IMG/VR virus record: IMGVR_UViG_3300021425_000090
Coordinates: 1 to 36,407 of that record
From: a virus
DNA: 36,407 nucleotides
Direction: 5' to 3' (one strand)
In this document: positions 18,993-25,943 of the stretch, in pieces
Layout: the number at the start of each line of letters is the position of its first letter
Position numbering within the stretch: the stretch's first letter is position 1
Translations under genes and position numbers: made by a program
Notes under the pieces: generated by a model
What the model saw: the letters and a program-made list of their open reading frames with translations, nothing else
What the model was told of the DNA's origin: nothing
Database searches by the model: none

Positions 18993-19348
18993 CCTAAAGT
19001 GTCCTCTTCAATCCCAACCTCTGAACCAAATATCAATGAACGCCTGCCACGGTTCTTACGTTTATTAACATTTTCCTCAGCAACACGGGCATTATGAGCA
19101 TCAGCAGCCCCCTGACGTTTTGCGTCTAATTCAGCTTGAATAGCAGCCTCCTCAGCCTCAACACGCTTTCTTTCTTCTGCTATCAAAGCATCTTGCTTAC
19201 GCTGGTTATCAGCCGCTATTGACTTTTGCCGTTTTTGCTCTTTATTTGCTCTATTAGCCTGTGAAGCTGCCAATGCCGTTCCGCCTATTGCTCCTGCTGC
19301 TGATACTGCCGCCGCCGTTGCTAATGCTGTTGAAGTTGCTACCGCCAT
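18989..19348 (-). CDS. Small Ala-rich / coiled-coil structural protein upstream of the portal
   Basis: 119 aa. Residues 1-30 are an Ala-rich hydrophobic stretch (AAAVSAAGAIGGTALAAS), followed by a long charged helix (about 31-95, KEQKRQKS... to EENVNKRK) and a C-terminal tail RGRRSLIFGSEVGIEEDTLG. The N-terminus could insert in membrane or pack inside the virion. A similar C-terminal tail occurs in the protein two genes upstream (19734-20069). TAATG overlap with the GNAT-like gene. Probably a minor virion protein; function not recognised. Confidence 0.75.
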   Translation of the reverse strand: MAVATSTALATAAAVSAAGAIGGTALAASQANRANKEQKRQKSIAADNQRKQDALIAEERKRVEAEEAAIQAELDAKRQGAADAHNARVAEENVNKRKNRGRRSLIFGSEVGIEEDTLG

Positions 19349-19737
19349 TATAAAACCCTCGTTAAGTTTGTCATTCCGGTTTCTTCATTACCAAAGTTTG
19401 AACTCTTTAACTTCTCAATAAGGCTTTTGTTTTTTACAGATGATATCATCGCTAAGAATCCTAATTCCTTTGCCTTATCTGCTAAACATTCCACTAAAAA
19501 TTCTAATGATCCTTTTCTTAGTTTCTTAGAAGCACACTTGTCTGAAATATAGTTCTCAGCCCACGATGCCGCCGAATCAGTCGAATATAACCACCCTGCA
19601 CATACATCAACACCACCATTAGATACAATAACCCCATTTTTAGACAAAAACTCTTTAGGTATTGCGGGCCACCCCCAATCTTCCCACCAACTGGCAACCA
19701 TCTCATAATCACTATCTTGAAAAGGTCTTGACCTCAT
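19348..19737 (-). CDS. GNAT-like acetyltransferase domain protein
   Basis: 129 aa. The N-terminus RPFQDSDYEMVASWWEDWGWPAIP is the characteristic opening of small GNAT-fold proteins found beside podovirus portal genes; it is followed by a strand pair ..GVIVSNGGVDVCAGWLYST, a helix LEFLVECLADKAKELGF and a final segment LKSSNFGNEETGMTNL. The acetyl-CoA loop (usually Q/R-x-x-G-x-G/A) is not evident, so the protein may be structural or enzymatically altered. ATGA overlap upstream, TAATG overlap downstream. Confidence 0.75.
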   Translation of the reverse strand: MRSRPFQDSDYEMVASWWEDWGWPAIPKEFLSKNGVIVSNGGVDVCAGWLYSTDSAASWAENYISDKCASKKLRKGSLEFLVECLADKAKELGFLAMISSVKNKSLIEKLKSSNFGNEETGMTNLTRVL

Positions 19738-20069
19738 CCCAAACTTTCTCCCGAACCAAGAGGAGATTCGGCAACTAATGTCCTCTTTCCTCTTAATTTC
19801 TGTTTTTTCGGATTAGCTAATGTTTTTTGCTCACGGGCTGCAATTGTGGAGGCAGATTCTTTATCAATACCCTTAGATGGGGAGTTACGTTTAAACTCAG
19901 CATCATCACGAGCCTTCCTGTCATCCATTGCCTGTTTTAGCTGTTCAGAAGTAACATCTCCCGAAACATGAATACCACCATTCTCATCAAATGTTATTGA
20001 ACCTTTCTTTTTTTCTGGCTCTGCCTGTCTTGGAGCCGGAGCCGGAGCCGGTGAATTACTGCTTCCCAT
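19734..20069 (-). CDS. Small late protein with Ala-Pro linker and conserved basic tail
   Basis: 111 aa from the ATG at 20069 (MGSSNSPAPAPAPRQ...), preceded by AAGGG. A longer frame reaches an ATG at 20153, but those extra 28 residues lie on top of the C-terminal end of the upstream gene read in another frame, so I prefer the shorter start. It has a Pro/Ala linker, SITFDENGGIHVSGDVTSEQLKQAM in the middle, and a C-terminal LRGKRTLVAESPLGSGESLG resembling the tail of the protein at 18989-19348. Likely a minor virion or assembly protein; not recognised further. Confidence 0.7.
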   Translation of the reverse strand: MGSSNSPAPAPAPRQAEPEKKKGSITFDENGGIHVSGDVTSEQLKQAMDDRKARDDAEFKRNSPSKGIDKESASTIAAREQKTLANPKKQKLRGKRTLVAESPLGSGESLG

Positions 20070-20488
20070 TTTTTGCACCCTTTTTTTTAAGTTGCCTGTA
20101 AAGTCCAAGCGGGGTAACGCAAAATCCACCAATACCCAACAATGACTTAACAAGAGTTACACAACTTACTATACCACGCAGGCGATACGTGTTGAAGGCA
20201 CTATATTTAGACTTGTATTTTAATATTGCTGTAACATCATCAGGAAGCTTTGAAATAAGTTCATCAGGAGATTAACCAGTCCTTAACCAAACATTCATCC
20301 ATAGTGGGACAAAGAGCAACAACACCGTTAGCAAAAGGTTTTAATGAGTCATTTATTTCAGTAAATGCCCAGACATGATCAAACCCACCCCTTGTAAATA
20401 AATGCCAAAAATGAAACTTCCCACGCCTAGGCTCAAACACTACATACCAAGTCCGTTCCGTATCAGCATTGATATATTCAATAGTCAT
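20056..20488 (-). CDS. Conserved podovirus late protein split by a +1 frameshift at TCC-TGA
   Basis: The first frame (ATG 20488 to TGA 20264) encodes 74 aa with WYVVFEPRRGKFHFWHLFTRGGFDHVWAF, a recognisable opening of a small late podovirus protein. The usual C-terminal half is present directly afterwards but in the +1 frame (20265-20056): it reads DELISKLPDDVTAILKYK..., then SCVTLVKSLLGIGG and VTPLGLYRQLKKKG. That second frame has a stop just upstream and no normal start codon, so it can be made only by +1 frameshifting or not at all. The shift point reads ATC-TCC-TGA-TGA, a slow-stop context. Either a programmed frameshift, a disabling indel or a sequence error. Function unknown; 14-nt overlap with the next gene. 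Confidence 0.6.
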
Positions 20489-20619
20489 TTTACCAATTCC
20501 AGCAATATATCAGACAATCCGATACTACTTGCAATAACTGCAAATGCTATGGCATACAATATAGCCTGTACACCACATATAATTCTTTTATTACTAGAAC
20601 AATTAACTTTCATTTTCAT
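20485..20619 (-). CDS. 44-residue single-pass membrane peptide
   Basis: ATG 20619 to TGA 20485, protein beginning MKMKVNCSSNKRIICG, with a hydrophobic helix at about residues 15-35 (VQAILYAIAFAVIASSIGL) and a charged C-terminus. ATGA overlap with the next gene supports translation. A basic N-terminus before the helix suggests the N-terminus stays in the cytoplasm. The ribosome site is weak (TGAAAG). A second in-frame ATG is at 20613. Function unknown. Confidence 0.6.
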   Translation of the reverse strand: MKMKVNCSSNKRIICGVQAILYAIAFAVIASSIGLSDILLELVK

Positions 20620-20631
20620 AACTTTCAAAAG

Positions 20632-20660
20632 TTGAACTTTTAAATCAATCACGGTATAAT
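20632..20660 (+). promoter_or_regulatory. Consensus-like sigma70 promoter, antisense to the late operon
   Basis: TTGAAC (20632-20637), exactly 17 bp, then TATAAT (20655-20660) on the plus strand, opposite to all genes within many kb. There is no rightward gene downstream; instead a strong terminator hairpin follows within about 20 bp. It is therefore a candidate promoter for a short RNA. Confidence 0.65.
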
Positions 20661-20666
20661 CGCCTT

Positions 20667-20715
20667 AAGTTAGGTTTAGCCCCGCTTAGGATTGCAGTCC
20701 TACGGGGCTTTTATT
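20667..20715 (+). ncRNA. Candidate phage small RNA / mini transcription unit
   Basis: Predicted start about 7 bp after the TATAAT box, and end at the T-run near 20709-20715, giving an RNA of roughly 45-50 nt that is mostly one hairpin: AGCCCCG + TAGGA paired with TCCTA + CGGGGCT, with an outer GTTAGG/CCTAAC pairing (20669-20674 with 20716-20721). It could act as an antisense or decoy RNA, or the unit may simply stop or collide with polymerase. No homology to a named RNA is recognised. Confidence 0.5.
20678..20715 (+). terminator. Strong rho-independent terminator, plus-strand polarity
   Basis: Stem AGCCCCG (20678-20684) / CGGGGCT (20703-20709), continued after a CT bulge by TAGGA (20687-20691) / TCCTA (20698-20702), loop TTGCAG, followed by TTTT-A-TT. 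On the minus strand the same hairpin is followed by AAACC, so it would not terminate the lytic transcript. Confidence 0.8.
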
Positions 20716-20736
20716 CCTAACATATTCTCATACCTT

Positions 20737-20961
20737 TTAGCCGTGTGAAGGCACTTTATTTTCACTATACCAATTACCTATTGCCTCGATAACCTCCTCC
20801 TGATCAGACAAATCCTCTTTTATAAATAAATGACACACCTTACTGGTGTCACCTTTAATACGTGCATGAACATTATACCCTCTATCAAAAGCACTCTTAT
20901 TTACTATGATTTCACAACTAGGAGCCACCCTCGTTGCATCATCTAAAAATTTATTAATCAT
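20737..20961 (-). CDS. Hypothetical 74-aa protein following terminase
   Basis: Starts on the base next to the terminase stop. Mixed charged protein with CEIIVNKSAFDRGYNVHARIKGD and a C-terminal helix DQEEVIEAIGNWYSEN. No motif, signal peptide or membrane segment. Position suggests it is co-expressed with packaging genes. Function not recognised. Confidence 0.65.
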   Translation of the reverse strand: MINKFLDDATRVAPSCEIIVNKSAFDRGYNVHARIKGDTSKVCHLFIKEDLSDQEEVIEAIGNWYSENKVPSHG

Positions 20962-22524
20962 TTAAAACCTCACTGCCTTAGTTTTTGCTACAAAATGTGT
21001 ATTTCTATTACTATGAGCCACCCCACCAACAGGGAAAGCAAATGTTAGAACAAAAGAATCACCAACATCAGGAGATGGAAGCCCTCTTTCTTTTAATTTT
21101 TCTTTAGGCTCCATCAATAAAGCCTGATTATTGTTATACTTATACCCCACCGAACATAATTCAGACTGCAACTGGTCAGCCATAACCACATCAATCTCAG
21201 ATATATGACAAGGATAATCCTCCAGCCAGTTCCAAGCCTCACCATACATTTCAGCTCTTTTATTAGCGTATTTATCCTTATTATCAGCAGCACCACCAAA
21301 ATTAACAGCCACTACTATTTTCCCATACTTCATATCAACCAGCATGTCATAAACACCAACACCCAGACCACCCACATCAATAAATACTTTGGCAGGCTTA
21401 TATTGTATTATTTCCTTAGCTATAGCTGATGCAAGTTCAGTGATTTTCATTTTAGGAAGTTTCTTTATTTTAGTAACATTGCGCCCCTTACGGTGAGTCA
21501 GACAAATCCTGTCCTTTCCTTCACGTGCAGGATCAACTCCGATAACCAAAGGTGCCTCAGTCTGTATATATGGTGTATTTCTTGCCCTGATAATTTGTGC
21601 CGCCTTGATATAACTCCCCTCATCAGAGGCAGCAAAAGCCTCCTGAACAGTAAAAGGATATTCACGCATAAAACGCATTATATCACCTTCAAAGTCACTC
21701 CTTATCTTATTTCTACGCCATGCTAGATGCTCTAGGGTAAGACCGTTATCTTTGAATAAATCATAATATTCTTGCTCAGATAAACTTTCTTGCCCTTCTT
21801 GTGGCTGTGTCAGCTTAAAATCATCTTCTAATGTACGCTTGTACTCATCTTGCCAATACCAGGGGATAAATATTAACTGATAATCAGAATCTCCCGATAA
21901 TGCCCGCATGCACATTCTATGAAAGAAATCACCTTGACCGCTAGATGTAGACTCCAAAATTATCTCCGTATCATCAACATCAGATACCGTCTGTAAAATA
22001 CCCTTAGAGTGTTCATCACAATCTTTTGAATAAGCCACCTCAGACCAGTGTAGATTCTGGAAAGTTTTTGAACGACCTAAACCCTTAGTACCAGCCGTAC
22101 CAACCTTATAACCTGATTTCAACTTAGGAAATAATAACTCCTTTGCATTGGACTTACCTAAGTCAGGACGGAAATTGTTGTTACTAAATTCATGGTAATT
22201 CTTCACCATCGTAAATAACGCATCAGATGCAGAAGATTCATGAGCAAATATAAACGTATCTAACGCCAGCTTAGTAACAGTCCTGTGGTAGAATCTAGCG
22301 GCAACATATGTAGAACAACCTTGTTGACGACCCTTTAAAATAATAGCTCTAACTTTTTTTGTTTTCTTCCTCTGCTCCTCCAGCTTCTCATGCAAGTATC
22401 TTTGAGCTTTATTAAACTCAAATGGAATAAAAGTCCCAACCTTCGGCTTAATCATCAAGTTCTTAGTGGCAAAATATTCAAGGTCATTTTTTAATTTTGC
22501 AAGGATCTCACTCAATTTCCTCAT
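20962..22524 (-). CDS. terL: Terminase large subunit (packaging ATPase / nuclease)
   Basis: 520 aa. The ATPase domain has a Walker A variant LKGRQQGCST (residues 63-72; Gln-Gln in place of the classic Gly-Lys pair, as in many phage terminases), a Walker B/acidic motif NLHWSEVAYS (Glu162), and ILESTSSGQGD as the coupling motif (189-199). The C-terminal RNase H-like nuclease domain begins with VIGVDPAREGKDR (Asp331), followed by FIDVGGLGVGVYD (Asp383). It cuts and pumps phage DNA into the prohead through the portal. Overlaps the upstream gene by 17 nt. The lack of the usual T7 gp19 context suggests a non-T7 packaging type, perhaps pac/headful. Confidence 0.94.
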   Translation of the reverse strand: MRKLSEILAKLKNDLEYFATKNLMIKPKVGTFIPFEFNKAQRYLHEKLEEQRKKTKKVRAIILKGRQQGCSTYVAARFYHRTVTKLALDTFIFAHESSASDALFTMVKNYHEFSNNNFRPDLGKSNAKELLFPKLKSGYKVGTAGTKGLGRSKTFQNLHWSEVAYSKDCDEHSKGILQTVSDVDDTEIILESTSSGQGDFFHRMCMRALSGDSDYQLIFIPWYWQDEYKRTLEDDFKLTQPQEGQESLSEQEYYDLFKDNGLTLEHLAWRRNKIRSDFEGDIMRFMREYPFTVQEAFAASDEGSYIKAAQIIRARNTPYIQTEAPLVIGVDPAREGKDRICLTHRKGRNVTKIKKLPKMKITELASAIAKEIIQYKPAKVFIDVGGLGVGVYDMLVDMKYGKIVVAVNFGGAADNKDKYANKRAEMYGEAWNWLEDYPCHISEIDVVMADQLQSELCSVGYKYNNNQALLMEPKEKLKERGLPSPDVGDSFVLTFAFPVGGVAHSNRNTHFVAKTKAVRF

Positions 22525-22870
22525 CCCCTTTTGCTATATAAAATCTTTCTACCTTTCTTATTTTATAAAAATCATCATCTTCTGAAACTTCAACGCTATG
22601 CTCAGGAGTAAATTGCCCTGCATTAACCTTCTTTGAGTAAATCATTTGATATGTATGACCAGCCTTTCTATTTTTAAATCCTTTTATGGCTTTTTCTAGC
22701 ACTCTAGGGTCTATAGCCTGTTGTTGCTCTTTCAAGGCTTCTGTGAGCTTTTGGGCTAATTTTTTATATGCTATTTCGCAAGTAGAACAGCCCTCATAGG
22801 CTTCGTGGTCATCATTATGAAAGCTGTCTGATAGTATAAATTCGGCTTCCTTTATTAGTTCCTGCGTCAT
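22508..22870 (-). CDS. Hypothetical 120-aa protein upstream of terminase large subunit
   Basis: Helical, charged protein with a CSTCEIAYKKLAQKL segment (two Cys three residues apart, no second pair, so a zinc site is not established). The C-terminus contains VERFYIAKGDEEIE and overlaps the terminase start by 17 nt, indicating translational coupling. Starts directly after the previous gene. Function not recognised. Confidence 0.7.
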   Translation of the reverse strand: MTQELIKEAEFILSDSFHNDDHEAYEGCSTCEIAYKKLAQKLTEALKEQQQAIDPRVLEKAIKGFKNRKAGHTYQMIYSKKVNAGQFTPEHSVEVSEDDDFYKIRKVERFYIAKGDEEIE

Positions 22871-23269
22871 TTATTCCTCACTTGGTTCTTGCATTAATTC
22901 TTCCATTATCCAAATCATAGCTGCCATGACAGATCTAAAACTAGGAGGTTCATCCCCCTTCTTTTTTAACGGATTCCATCTTTCATCAGCGACCCAAACG
23001 CCACCTTTTTCACCTCGTATGCGAAAGGCTCGTTCACGTTGCCCATCATGGGCGGTAGTTCGATTGCCTTCGCTTATAGATAGAAAGGCTGAAACTTTAC
23101 CGGGGCATTGCGGTGCATAAATATCCCAATGACCGGGGTTGCGATAATTAACGGAAAACCCTAAAGGGAAAAATGGTTGTGCTTTTTCGTAAAAATGCTT
23201 TTCAGCTTCCTTTAAGGCTGCTTCGCTTTTTGCGTATTCTGTTTTTTCTTCAAGTGTTAAGTCGCTCAT
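22871..23269 (-). CDS. Hypothetical 132-aa protein with richer G+C stretch
   Basis: Begins MSDLTLEEKTEYAKSEAAL and has a central NYRNPGHWDIYAPQCPGKVSAFLSI and FRIRGEKGGVWVADERWNP, suggesting a compact alpha/beta domain. The middle of the gene uses more G and C than its neighbours, so it may have been acquired separately. Preceded by AAGGAGTAGGGA, a strong ribosome site. No known family recognised. Confidence 0.7.
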   Translation of the reverse strand: MSDLTLEEKTEYAKSEAALKEAEKHFYEKAQPFFPLGFSVNYRNPGHWDIYAPQCPGKVSAFLSISEGNRTTAHDGQRERAFRIRGEKGGVWVADERWNPLKKKGDEPPSFRSVMAAMIWIMEELMQEPSEE

Positions 23270-23272
23270 TCC

Positions 23273-23446
23273 CTACTCCTTGTCTTTGGGGGTGTTAACT
23301 TCTTTGCCGTTTTCTTTCAATGGGTAAACGGCAACATAATCGTAATATCGCTCAATTCTTTTTAGTTGTCGGTCAGCTAAATACTCTGAGTTATGACGAG
23401 AAATTATTTTCTTTGTATAACCATTTACCACAGCGAACTTGAACAT
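23273..23446 (-). CDS. 57-aa small protein
   Basis: ATG 23446 to TAG 23273, beginning MFKFAVVNGYTKKIISR and ending in KEVNTPKDKE, with a YYDYVAVYPL segment. A very good AGGAGAG ribosome site lies 7-12 nt upstream, and the frame exactly fills the gap between two annotated genes. It looks like a small alpha/beta protein. Function not recognised. Confidence 0.7.
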   Translation of the reverse strand: MFKFAVVNGYTKKIISRHNSEYLADRQLKRIERYYDYVAVYPLKENGKEVNTPKDKE

Positions 23447-23450
23447 CTAT

Positions 23451-23789
23451 CTACTCTCCTTTAGGTGGTTGGGGTTTTGGGAATTTTTCATAAAACTTAT
23501 CTGCATACTCCTTATGTGACACATCCCAATTCCAGTTTGGGTCTTTCCAAGGCGCATCATCACCGAAAGCTATTATACCTAACGCCTCCTCTGGGGTTGT
23601 ATGTTTGTCAAATAACCCTCGTTCCACCCATCTGTATATAAATCTTTTGTCGCATAGCATTTCCTCCCTAAGCTCATCTAAAGCCTTGAGGGATTGTTTT
23701 GCATTATTCCACGCCTCATGTTTTCGGTCAGAGATTCTAAGAATCTCTGTAAAGTCTTTCTTAATTTTATCTAATATTTGCTTACTCAC
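23451..23789 (-). CDS. Hypothetical 112-aa protein
   Basis: N-terminal helical region (ILDKIKKDFTEILRI... to ALDELREEML), then FIYRWVERGLFDKHTTPEEALGIIAFG and a Trp/Pro-rich C-terminus (PWKDPNWNWD..., KFPKPQPPKGE). No signal peptide or enzymatic motif. It overlaps the upstream gene by 8 nt. Function not recognised. Confidence 0.68.
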   Translation of the reverse strand: MSKQILDKIKKDFTEILRISDRKHEAWNNAKQSLKALDELREEMLCDKRFIYRWVERGLFDKHTTPEEALGIIAFGDDAPWKDPNWNWDVSHKEYADKFYEKFPKPQPPKGE

Positions 23790-24048
23790 CGCCTATCCTC
23801 TGTTTTAAATTTTCCCACTTTATTTCAACGCTAGAATAAGCTGCATGTTCCATCGCATCAGCAATTCTGTAACTTTCCTCAGCCAATTGATTCACAGAAA
23901 TAAATTCAGGGTCTCTAATTTTGATTAGCTCTTGCATGGCTGCTAACGCAATTTTTTCTCTTGAGTTTTCAGACTTCCGAGGTGAAGGAATTATATTCCT
24001 CCAAATATCCTCAACAAACTCCAACCAATCATCCATCATGTTGTTCAT
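23782..24048 (-). CDS. Hypothetical 88-aa phage protein
   Basis: Contains EKIALAAMQELI and NQLAEESYRIADAMEHA, a two-helix pattern seen in many small phage proteins of unknown function. It overlaps the terminase small subunit gene by 20 nt and the next gene by 8 nt. No further assignment possible. Confidence 0.68.
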   Translation of the reverse strand: MNNMMDDWLEFVEDIWRNIIPSPRKSENSREKIALAAMQELIKIRDPEFISVNQLAEESYRIADAMEHAAYSSVEIKWENLKQRIGGE

Positions 24049-24583
24049 TTTTTTCCTTTTCCTCCGCTTCTAATCTTGCAATCATTTCCTCATATGTTTC
24101 ATTAACGTTATGAACAGTGTCGTTAAATGCCCCAAACACTCTTGCCAGAGAATCAAGAGACGCTTTCTTGTCTGCAAGCTTCACCTTGGTCAATCGCCCA
24201 TAATGCTTACGCTGTTCACCTGTGCCATCAAAAAGATCCTCCACCTCAAAATTGACTAAACTTGCCGCAGTCCTTCTATCTAATTCAGCCAATTTCTTCA
24301 TTGACCCATCAGGGTTTAAGAATCTTCTAACATCAACAAAAGCCATCTTTTCAAGCTCTTCAACTATCCTATCAACAGTTACTTCATGCTGTTTTTTATA
24401 TTCTGCTGTAAGCACAGCAACTCTTGTAGTAATCTTGGGGTTTTTAAATAGATCATGTGCAGCCCTATTAACCGTGGCAGGCTTCATCTTTTCCGCTTTG
24501 TATGCCTGCCTATAAGCTTCTGACTTACAACCAATTTCAATGTATTTTTGACAAAATTTTTCTTGCTTAGGTGTAAGACTCAT
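24029..24583 (-). CDS. terS: Terminase small subunit (Terminase_2-like)
   Basis: 184 aa. The N-terminus LTPKQEKFCQKYIEIGCKSEAYRQAYKAEKM is the classic opening of this family (helix-turn-helix that binds the packaging site), followed by AAHDLFKNPKITTRVAVL and a central oligomerisation region (VDRIVEELEKMAFVDVRRFLNPDG). The acidic, Glu/Lys-rich C-terminus probably contacts the large subunit. Upstream of the large subunit with five small genes between. ATGA overlap with the previous gene. Confidence 0.9.
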   Translation of the reverse strand: MSLTPKQEKFCQKYIEIGCKSEAYRQAYKAEKMKPATVNRAAHDLFKNPKITTRVAVLTAEYKKQHEVTVDRIVEELEKMAFVDVRRFLNPDGSMKKLAELDRRTAASLVNFEVEDLFDGTGEQRKHYGRLTKVKLADKKASLDSLARVFGAFNDTVHNVNETYEEMIARLEAEEKEKNEQHDG

Positions 24584-24774
24584 ACTCTCTCCATCGTGCG
24601 TTCAACTTTATGAACTTCAAACACTGCTTCAAAATTTTTCATTCCTATTTTTCTTAATTCCTTCAACAAATTAACTCTCGCTTGTCTCCTAGCCATAGGA
24701 GGGGGCATGCATTCATCATGAATATTTATCGCCTCCAATTCTTCAAACCTTTGCTTCAATTCCTCTCTTGTCAT
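24580..24774 (-). CDS. Small helical protein between replication and packaging genes
   Basis: 64 aa from the ATG at 24774 (MTREELKQRFEELEAI...), chosen because it overlaps the stop of the replication gene as ATGA; an upstream ATG at 24810 lies within that gene. Highly charged, with ARRQARVNLLKELRKIGMKNFEAV suggesting a basic helix. Ends with ATGA overlap into terS. Function unknown. Confidence 0.62.
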   Translation of the reverse strand: MTREELKQRFEELEAINIHDECMPPPMARRQARVNLLKELRKIGMKNFEAVFEVHKVERTMERV

Positions 24775-25442
24775 GATGGTGGTGCTCCTTTGGTATATTT
24801 TCCACACCACTTAGGAAATGCAGCACTTGGGTTTCTCGGAGGCTCACGTTTATTATCCCATACCCCAAGATTGTACGCATACACCAGAGCATAAATATCC
24901 CATCCGGGTGCGTTTCTTTTTGCCCTGATTAAATCAGCTTCTTTAAGGTGTAGTAAAACATCATATTTTTTTAACTTATCCACCGAACTACCTTGCAAGG
25001 GGACTAGGGGTTTAACTCCTGAAGAGTTAATTGGAGTATTAGACTGACCCTCGGTCAGTGCCTTTTTGTCGTTAGGGTCAGTGCCTTCGCACTTACCCTC
25101 GGTCAGTGCCTTTTTACTCTTTTTTATAGCCTTACGCACTGACCCTAGTTCAGTACCTTTCTTGATAATTTTAGGCACCGATGCTTTGTATTCGTTACGG
25201 CTCCAACCTTGCCCAGAAAAGCCATGTTTTTTCTTAATCAGATAGCCGGCATCTTCAGCAGCTTTGATATGTTTACATACAGCCCTTTCACTTAATCCTG
25301 TATCTTTTGCTTGCGTCTCTGTGGTAGGATAACACCCATCCCCACGCTCATTCATATATACCGACAGATTAAACAGCACCAACTTTGTGGTAGAAGGAAG
25401 ATCGGCTTTTTGAATAGCATGTCGCCAGCTCCAGATCTTCAT
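24771..25442 (-). CDS. Replication initiator-like winged-helix protein (phage O-type)
   Basis: 223 aa. Residues 1-80 form a winged helix (HTH_36-like): LPSTTKLVLFNLSVYMN, then GCYPTTETQAKDTGLSERAVCKHIKAAEDAGYLIKKK. The middle (about 100-150) is a basic, repetitive linker containing KKALTEG twice. The C-terminal domain starts near 155 and contains YALVYAYNLGVWDNKREPPRNPSAAFPKWC. The layout (N-terminal DNA-binding domain, linker, C-terminal partner domain) and the iterons inside the gene recall lambda O and related replisome organisers. No helicase or loader gene is visible, so it probably recruits host DnaB directly or via host factors. A non-replicative transcription role is possible. Confidence 0.7.
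   Translation of the reverse strand: MKIWSWRHAIQKADLPSTTKLVLFNLSVYMNERGDGCYPTTETQAKDTGLSERAVCKHIKAAEDAGYLIKKKHGFSGQGWSRNEYKASVPKIIKKGTELGSVRKAIKKSKKALTEGKCEGTDPNDKKALTEGQSNTPINSSGVKPLVPLQGSSVDKLKKYDVLLHLKEADLIRAKRNAPGWDIYALVYAYNLGVWDNKREPPRNPSAAFPKWCGKYTKGAPPS
25047..25159. repeat. Iteron cluster: candidate phage replication origin
   Basis: The 12-mer GGTCAGTGCCTT occurs at 25053-25064, 25076-25087 and 25101-25112, with a degenerate copy (GTTCAGTACCTT) at 25148-25159. Spacings are 23, 25 and 47 bp. The first and third sit in an identical 21-bp block (25047-25067 and 25095-25115), and the first also overlaps a dyad CTGACC-CTC-GGTCAG (25044-25058). A T-rich stretch follows at 25111-25127. Placement in the linker region of an O-like gene matches lambdoid origins. 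The repeats also encode the KKALTEG repeat, so coding duplication is an alternative. Confidence 0.55.
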
Positions 25443-25702
25443 TGACCATCCTCCAGACTTTGCGACACTAATTGTGTATACCCACCAATATCATCCCATG
25501 AATCTTTATACTCAGAATCACCACATAATATTCTCGCCATCTTTGTACATGTAACCTCAAGTGCCTCACGTTTATCCGCCGATAATCTATGCCAGTTAGG
25601 GGTATTTTTCATAACTGATTTAAACTGCTGCGATGTTTCGGCCAAATCCTTAAAATTGCCGTATCGCTCCTGACGCTTAGATAAAATATCATTAATTTCC
25701 AT
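25439..25702 (-). CDS. DUF6378-family phage protein
   Basis: 87 aa. Carries ILSKRQERYGNF near the start, the central REALEVTCTKMARILCGD, and the C-terminal DSWDDIGGYTQLV, which together are the signature of DUF6378 proteins, small phage proteins next to replication and nucleotide genes. The D-S-W-x-D-I-x-G-Y motif could bind metal or nucleotides, but no activity is established. ATGA overlap with the replication gene; overlaps the preceding gene by 11 nt. Confidence 0.85.
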   Translation of the reverse strand: MEINDILSKRQERYGNFKDLAETSQQFKSVMKNTPNWHRLSADKREALEVTCTKMARILCGDSEYKDSWDDIGGYTQLVSQSLEDGQ

Positions 25703-25943
25703 GGCTCTCCCTGACCCTCTTGACTATTTTGGACGGCTCAACGCCTAAAACCTTACAAATATTCACAAAACCCGCATTACTCTCACTGAACATATCTAAG
25801 CAGGCATGATTCCTAACATTCCTTTCTCTACTTTGTTTTGCATCCAAGTCACGTAAAGCCTGCCTTAAAACTGCCTCCCACAACTTGTAGCACTTGTCAT
25901 ACTCCTCAACCAAAAAATTATACTGCTCTTGCGTATATCTCAT
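25692..25943 (-). CDS. Hypothetical 83-aa early protein, possibly N-terminally extended
   Basis: Helical and charged. Starts MRYTQEQYNFLVEEYDKC; the C-terminal half has CLDMFSESNAGFVNICKVLGVEPSKIVKRVRE, which resembles a small phage domain ending in a helix-turn-helix-like segment. GGGGA precedes the ATG at 25943. The same frame stays open upstream for about 24 more codons without a usual start, and would join a GTG start at 26022 (excellent SD) if one T were removed from a 5-T run at 26001-26005; see findings. Confidence 0.65.
   Translation of the reverse strand: MRYTQEQYNFLVEEYDKCYKLWEAVLRQALRDLDAKQSRERNVRNHACLDMFSESNAGFVNICKVLGVEPSKIVKRVRESHGN

Noticed and set aside
20070-20153. 28-residue N-terminal extension of the 19734 gene
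   Set aside because: It overlaps the conserved C-terminal half of the upstream gene in another frame, and the ATG at 20069 has a ribosome site.
20220-20264. 14-codon frame starting at the ATGA after the 74-aa frame
   Set aside because: Very short; the +1 frame at the same place encodes a recognisable conserved end instead.
25021-25160. CRISPR array
   Set aside because: The direct repeats are short, few, unevenly spaced and inside a coding gene; the iteron explanation fits better. No CRISPR or cas gene elsewhere.
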